Below, one piece after another: positions 6,058-8,454 of a stretch of 8,454 bases of DNA; positions within the stretch are counted from its first letter, which is position 1, and every line of letters begins with the position of its first letter. The DNA is from Thermoleophilia bacterium UBA5186 (GTDB lineage Bacteria > Actinomycetota > Thermoleophilia > Gaiellales > Gaiellaceae). Location of the stretch: contig DHWI01000173.1 in NCBI GenBank assembly GCA_002413095.1, positions 23,391 to 31,844 on the forward strand. The letters are read 5' to 3'. Made by a program: the position numbers and the translations under genes. The notes under the pieces were generated by a model. That model was not told the origin of the DNA. It did no database searches and worked only from the letters and a program-made list of their open reading frames with translations.

Positions 6058-6816
6058 ATGACCGCTAGCGTCCTCGCCTATCACGGAGTCGAGGCGCGGC
6101 CCGCCGAGCAGGACCCGAACGGCATCTTCACCCCGCCCGACGTCTTCGAGGAGCAGATGGCCTTCCTTGCTCGGCGCCGGAACGTCGTCACGCTCGACGA
6201 GCTGCTCCGCGGGACCGGCCGCGGCCGGCCGAGCGTGGCGATCACATTCGACGATGGCTTTCGCTCGGTTCTGACCGAAGCCGCGCCGATCCTCGAGCGG
6301 TTCGGCTTCCGTGCGACGGTGTTCGTCCCCACGGCCTGGATTGGGAAGTCGAACGAGTGGGACGCCGGCGGCAACGCGCCGATCATGTCCGCGGAAGAGC
6401 TCGTCGAAGCCCGGAGTCGGGGCATCGACGTGCAGAGCCACGGGGATGCTCATGTCAATCTGGCGCAAGAGGGTTACGACGAGGCGGTTCGCGACCTGAC
6501 GAAGTCTAGTGATCGCCTCGAGGCGCTCCTCGGCGAGCGACCGCGCTTCGTCGCCTACCCTTGGGGTGCGTCCTCTGACGCGACCACGCGCGCCGCGGAG
6601 GCGGTCGGCTTCACCGCGGGCTTCACGATCAACACCAAGGGGGGCGGCGCATTTGCGCGTGCGCGGGTGCCGGTAACGCCGCTTGACAGCGGGAGACTGT
6701 TCGCGTTGAAGACGTCGGGACGCTATCTCGAGTTGCGCTGGTCGGCGCCGGTGCGGGCCGGCTACGCCGTCGTGCGCCCGGCGGTTCGTGCGCTCTTCGA
6801 TCGCAGCCGAGCCTAA
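6058..6816 (+). CDS. Polysaccharide deacetylase family protein (NodB homology domain)
   Basis: A 252-residue protein of carbohydrate esterase family 4 type. It begins SVLAYHGV (4-11), the usual first strand of this group. The catalytic motifs follow: ITFDDG (62-67, with D65 the likely base and D66 a metal ligand), SHGDAH (127-132, metal ligands H128 and H132) and AYPWG (166-170). The later motifs of the longer chitin or peptidoglycan deacetylases are not clear, which is common in the short forms found in capsule and exopolysaccharide loci. No signal peptide or membrane anchor is visible, so it may act in the cytoplasm or leave by another route. ATG at 6058 has GGAGG upstream and preserves the first strand. 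The likely role is removal of N-acetyl or similar groups from the polymer or its precursor. Family assignment is secure; the substrate is not. Confidence 0.92.
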   Translation: MTASVLAYHGVEARPAEQDPNGIFTPPDVFEEQMAFLARRRNVVTLDELLRGTGRGRPSVAITFDDGFRSVLTEAAPILERFGFRATVFVPTAWIGKSNEWDAGGNAPIMSAEELVEARSRGIDVQSHGDAHVNLAQEGYDEAVRDLTKSSDRLEALLGERPRFVAYPWGASSDATTRAAEAVGFTAGFTINTKGGGAFARARVPVTPLDSGRLFALKTSGRYLELRWSAPVRAGYAVVRPAVRALFDRSRA

Positions 6817-6832
6817 GAACAGCCGGGCGGCC

Positions 6833-6847
6833 TCCGCCATCGGCGGA
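6833..6847 (+). terminator. Short GC-rich hairpin after the deacetylase gene
   Basis: TCCGCC (6833-6838) and GGCGGA (6842-6847) form a perfect 6-bp stem with a three-base loop, 16 bases after the deacetylase stop. No T tract follows. It may end deacetylase transcription, or it may be chance in this GC-rich DNA. Confidence 0.3.
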
Positions 6848-6856
6848 CGTCTGCGG

Positions 6857-6862
6857 TAGATT
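6857..6862 (+). promoter_or_regulatory. Possible -10 element before the Wzz/BY-kinase gene
   Basis: TAGATT matches TANNNT and is one of the few A/T-rich hexamers in the 124-base gap between the deacetylase and the kinase gene. A start just downstream would give a 5' leader of about 70 bases before the TTG at 6941. No clear -35 is seen. The rest of the 6817-6940 gap holds only the short hairpin and the ribosome binding site. Confidence 0.3.
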
Positions 6863-6928
6863 CGCGAGGTACACGCGGACGGCTTGGACCAGGCCATCTG
6901 CGGAATCGTTGGACTGCGCCGGGGCACG

Positions 6929-6935
6929 AAAGGAG
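6929..6935 (+). promoter_or_regulatory. Ribosome binding site that decides the Wzz/BY-kinase start
   Basis: AAAGGAG lies five bases before TTG at 6941 and is the best Shine-Dalgarno match in the window. The other in-frame candidate, TTG at 6884, has no such sequence and would add 19 residues that look unlike a Wzz N-terminus. Confidence 0.7.
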
Positions 6936-6940
6936 CGAGG

Positions 6941-8224
6941 TTGGCCGAAGGATCAGGAGGGCTGCCGGACCTCGTCGATGCCCTGCGCTGGCGGTGGAAG
7001 CCCGCGGTCCTGATCGCGGCCTGCATCTTCGCGGGAGCCTACTTCTACATCTCACGCCTTCCGGCGCAGTACGACGCGAAGGCCGTGATCGCGATCAACC
7101 CGCGGCCCGGGACGCTGGCGGGCGCGGACACCGTTCGCGTCGGCGCGCCGAAGTTCGTCCAGTTCGTCGAAGCGCCGCAGACCGCGGAGCGCGTCTCGAC
7201 GTACACCCATGTGCCCCGCGGAACGCTCGAGAAGTCCGTCAACGCGGTCGTCCCGGTCGACACGGGCAACGTCTCGATCACGGCGCGCATGCAGTCGCCG
7301 CAGCGCGCCGCGCGGATCGCGAACGCTTATTCGGACGAGGTGATCGCCTTCGCCAGCAACGACCCGCTGCTCTCAGCGCAGCAGGTGGCCCGTGCGATCG
7401 CGCCGACCGTGCCTGCCGCGCCGCCGCGCCGACTGCTCGAAGCGGCCTCGCTCGTCGTCGGCGTGCTGATCGGCGTCGGCATCTCGCTGCTGCTCGAGCG
7501 CGGCCGACCGCGCCTGAGGTCGTGGCGCGACATCGCCAAGATGACCGGCTATCCGGTCGTGGGCCGGATCCCGAGCACACGGACCCTTCGCACCCGGCCC
7601 ACCGAGGCGTTCTCCGACCCGGTCACTGGCTCCGCCTTCAGGACGTTGCGGGCCAACATCGAGCCGCAGCTGCGCGAGCAGAACGTCGACGTGATCCTCG
7701 TCACCTCGCCGGGGAAGGGCGACGGGAAGACCACGGTCGCGGCCCTGCTCGCCGAGTCGCTCGGACGGCTCGGGATGCGGGCGCTCCTCATCGACGCCGA
7801 CCTCAAACGGCCACGACTCGCGCGGCTCGCGAAGCTGAACGGCCACCCTGGGCTGTCCGACGTGCTGCGGGAGAGCGTCACGCTCGAGAAGGGGGTTCAG
7901 CCCGGCTGGATCGACGAGCTCTCGCTCTTGCCGACGGTCGCGGACCCGGAAGCGGGAGACCTGATAGCGCGCCGGTTCGCCGACGTCATCAGGCAGGCGC
8001 GCGAGGAGTACGACGTGATCATCGTCGACACGCCGCCCCTGCTCGGCACCGACGACGCACGGGTGATCGCGCCGCTCGCGGAGGGCGTGATCCTTGTCGT
8101 GTCGGCGGGTTCCGTCGCGAACCCGGTGAACGAGGCGGTGCTCGCCATCGAGGCGCTCAAGGCGCCGCTCCTCGGCATCGTCGGGAACCGGCTCAAAGAG
8201 TCCCGCAGCACGTACTACTACTAG
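6941..8224 (+). CDS. Wzz/Wzc-type chain-length regulator fused to a BY-kinase (tyrosine autokinase) domain
   Basis: A 427-residue inner-membrane protein from the TTG at 6941. Two membrane helices (about 22-39 and 166-184) enclose a short extracytoplasmic region of about 125 residues, the Wzz-type chain-length domain. A Pro-rich stretch (APTVPAAPP, 153-161) precedes the second helix, as in Wzz proteins. The cytoplasmic part is a BY-kinase: Walker A TSPGKGDGKTT (255-265), Walker A' LLIDADLKRPRL (282-293) and Walker B VIIVDTPP (359-366). The chain ends STYYY, a minimal form of the tyrosine cluster these kinases autophosphorylate. The conserved EX2RX2R oligomerisation motif reads SAFRTLR (231-237), with Ser for Glu. 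Such proteins control length and export of capsular or exopolysaccharide through cycles of assembly and phosphorylation. A one-piece Wzz-kinase is usual in Gram-negatives and also found in actinobacteria. The stop overlaps that of the convergent gene by four bases. The assignment is strong; actual kinase activity is inferred. Confidence 0.92.
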   Translation: MAEGSGGLPDLVDALRWRWKPAVLIAACIFAGAYFYISRLPAQYDAKAVIAINPRPGTLAGADTVRVGAPKFVQFVEAPQTAERVSTYTHVPRGTLEKSVNAVVPVDTGNVSITARMQSPQRAARIANAYSDEVIAFASNDPLLSAQQVARAIAPTVPAAPPRRLLEAASLVVGVLIGVGISLLLERGRPRLRSWRDIAKMTGYPVVGRIPSTRTLRTRPTEAFSDPVTGSAFRTLRANIEPQLREQNVDVILVTSPGKGDGKTTVAALLAESLGRLGMRALLIDADLKRPRLARLAKLNGHPGLSDVLRESVTLEKGVQPGWIDELSLLPTVADPEAGDLIARRFADVIRQAREEYDVIIVDTPPLLGTDDARVIAPLAEGVILVVSAGSVANPVNEAVLAIEALKAPLLGIVGNRLKESRSTYYY

Positions 8225-8454
8225 GCAAAGAACTCGCCGAACGATTCCCGCGCGAGCTCGTCGAATTCCGCGGGGATTGTGCCGTCGCTCGACGCATAGG
8301 CGCGCAGATGGAAGAGGACGGCCTCGCGCTCGGCCTGCACGTATGGATCGGGGTGGGGTCGCGCCGCGACGAGGTGCTCGAGCTCGAAGAGCGTCGGGGA
8401 GTCGCCAACGGCCGGGGCCGGAGCCTCGGAAGCGACGAGCTCCACCGCCGGCCG
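8221..8454 (-). CDS. Hypothetical protein, C-terminal part, 5' end beyond the window
   Basis: The frame is open from the window edge to TAG at 8223-8221, with codon use (G/C-rich third positions) like the neighbouring genes. A GTG at 8445 could be the start of a 74-residue protein, but the frame continues without a stop to base 8454, so the true start may lie outside. The visible chain is acidic, soluble and probably helical (FELEHLVAARPHPDPYVQAE, then VLFHLRAYASSDG and a FGEFF ending). I do not recognise the family. It overlaps the stop of the Wzz/BY-kinase gene tail to tail by the four bases CTAG. Nothing visible ties it to polysaccharide synthesis. Confidence 0.6.
   Translation of the reverse strand, partial: RPAVELVASEAPAPAVGDSPTLFELEHLVAARPHPDPYVQAEREAVLFHLRAYASSDGTIPAEFDELARESFGEFFA

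Noticed and set aside
6884..6940. A longer start (TTG at 6884) for the Wzz/BY-kinase protein
   Set aside because: No ribosome binding site precedes it and the 19 extra residues do not resemble a Wzz N-terminus. TTG at 6941 has AAAGGAG at good spacing.
1..8454. CRISPR arrays, tRNAs, insertion sequences, phage genes or toxin-antitoxin pairs
   Set aside because: I saw no regularly spaced direct repeats, no cloverleaf-like sequence, no transposase or integrase motifs, and no flanking inverted repeats. All convincing genes fit a polysaccharide locus or are unassigned.

Overview
This is a GC-rich window with strong G/C preference at third codon positions, GTG and TTG starts alongside ATG, and tightly packed genes. 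The style fits a high-GC actinobacterium. The Ig-like repeat in the first gene and the general character of the proteins suggest Thermoleophilia (Gaiellales/Solirubrobacterales-like), but that placement is an inference from sequence style, not a phylogenetic result. I found no rRNA, tRNA, insertion sequence, CRISPR array or phage gene.

The theme is export and modification of a cell-surface or extracellular polysaccharide. From left to right: (1) the 3' part of a secreted protein with a carbohydrate-binding-like remnant, one Ig-like domain and a purple-acid-phosphatase-type metallophosphoesterase (1-1356, +); (2) a Wzx-type flippase (1439-2917, +); (3) a three-gene minus-strand operon, read from 6052 down to 2931: a COG3919-like ATP-grasp ligase, a PHP-domain phosphoesterase, and a protein joining a nucleotidyltransferase-like domain to a thymidylate-kinase-like P-loop domain; (4) a NodB-type polysaccharide deacetylase (6058-6816, +), whose start codon is 5 bp from that of the divergent ATP-grasp gene; (5) a Wzz/Wzc-type chain-length regulator fused to a BY-kinase domain with a terminal Tyr-Tyr-Tyr tail (6941-8224, +); (6) the C-terminal part of an unrecognised small or partial protein (8221-8454, -).

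A reasonable reading is that the flippase moves lipid-linked repeat units across the membrane, the Wzz/BY-kinase protein controls polymerisation and export, and the deacetylase trims N-acetyl or similar groups. The minus-strand trio would make or attach an unknown modification. It combines carboxylate activation by ATP-grasp, a metal-dependent phosphoesterase, and nucleotidyl transfer plus phosphoryl transfer. Its genes are joined by a zero-base junction (TGA|ATG) and a 4-base GTGA overlap, so they probably act together. I know of no defined pathway with exactly this set, and it is the best candidate here for an undescribed system.

Genes on opposite strands meet closely: a 13-bp convergent gap next to a 16-of-18-bp palindrome near 2944-2961, and a convergent 4-base CTAG overlap at 8221-8224. 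No gene-free stretch reaches 300 bases; the longest is 6817-6940.
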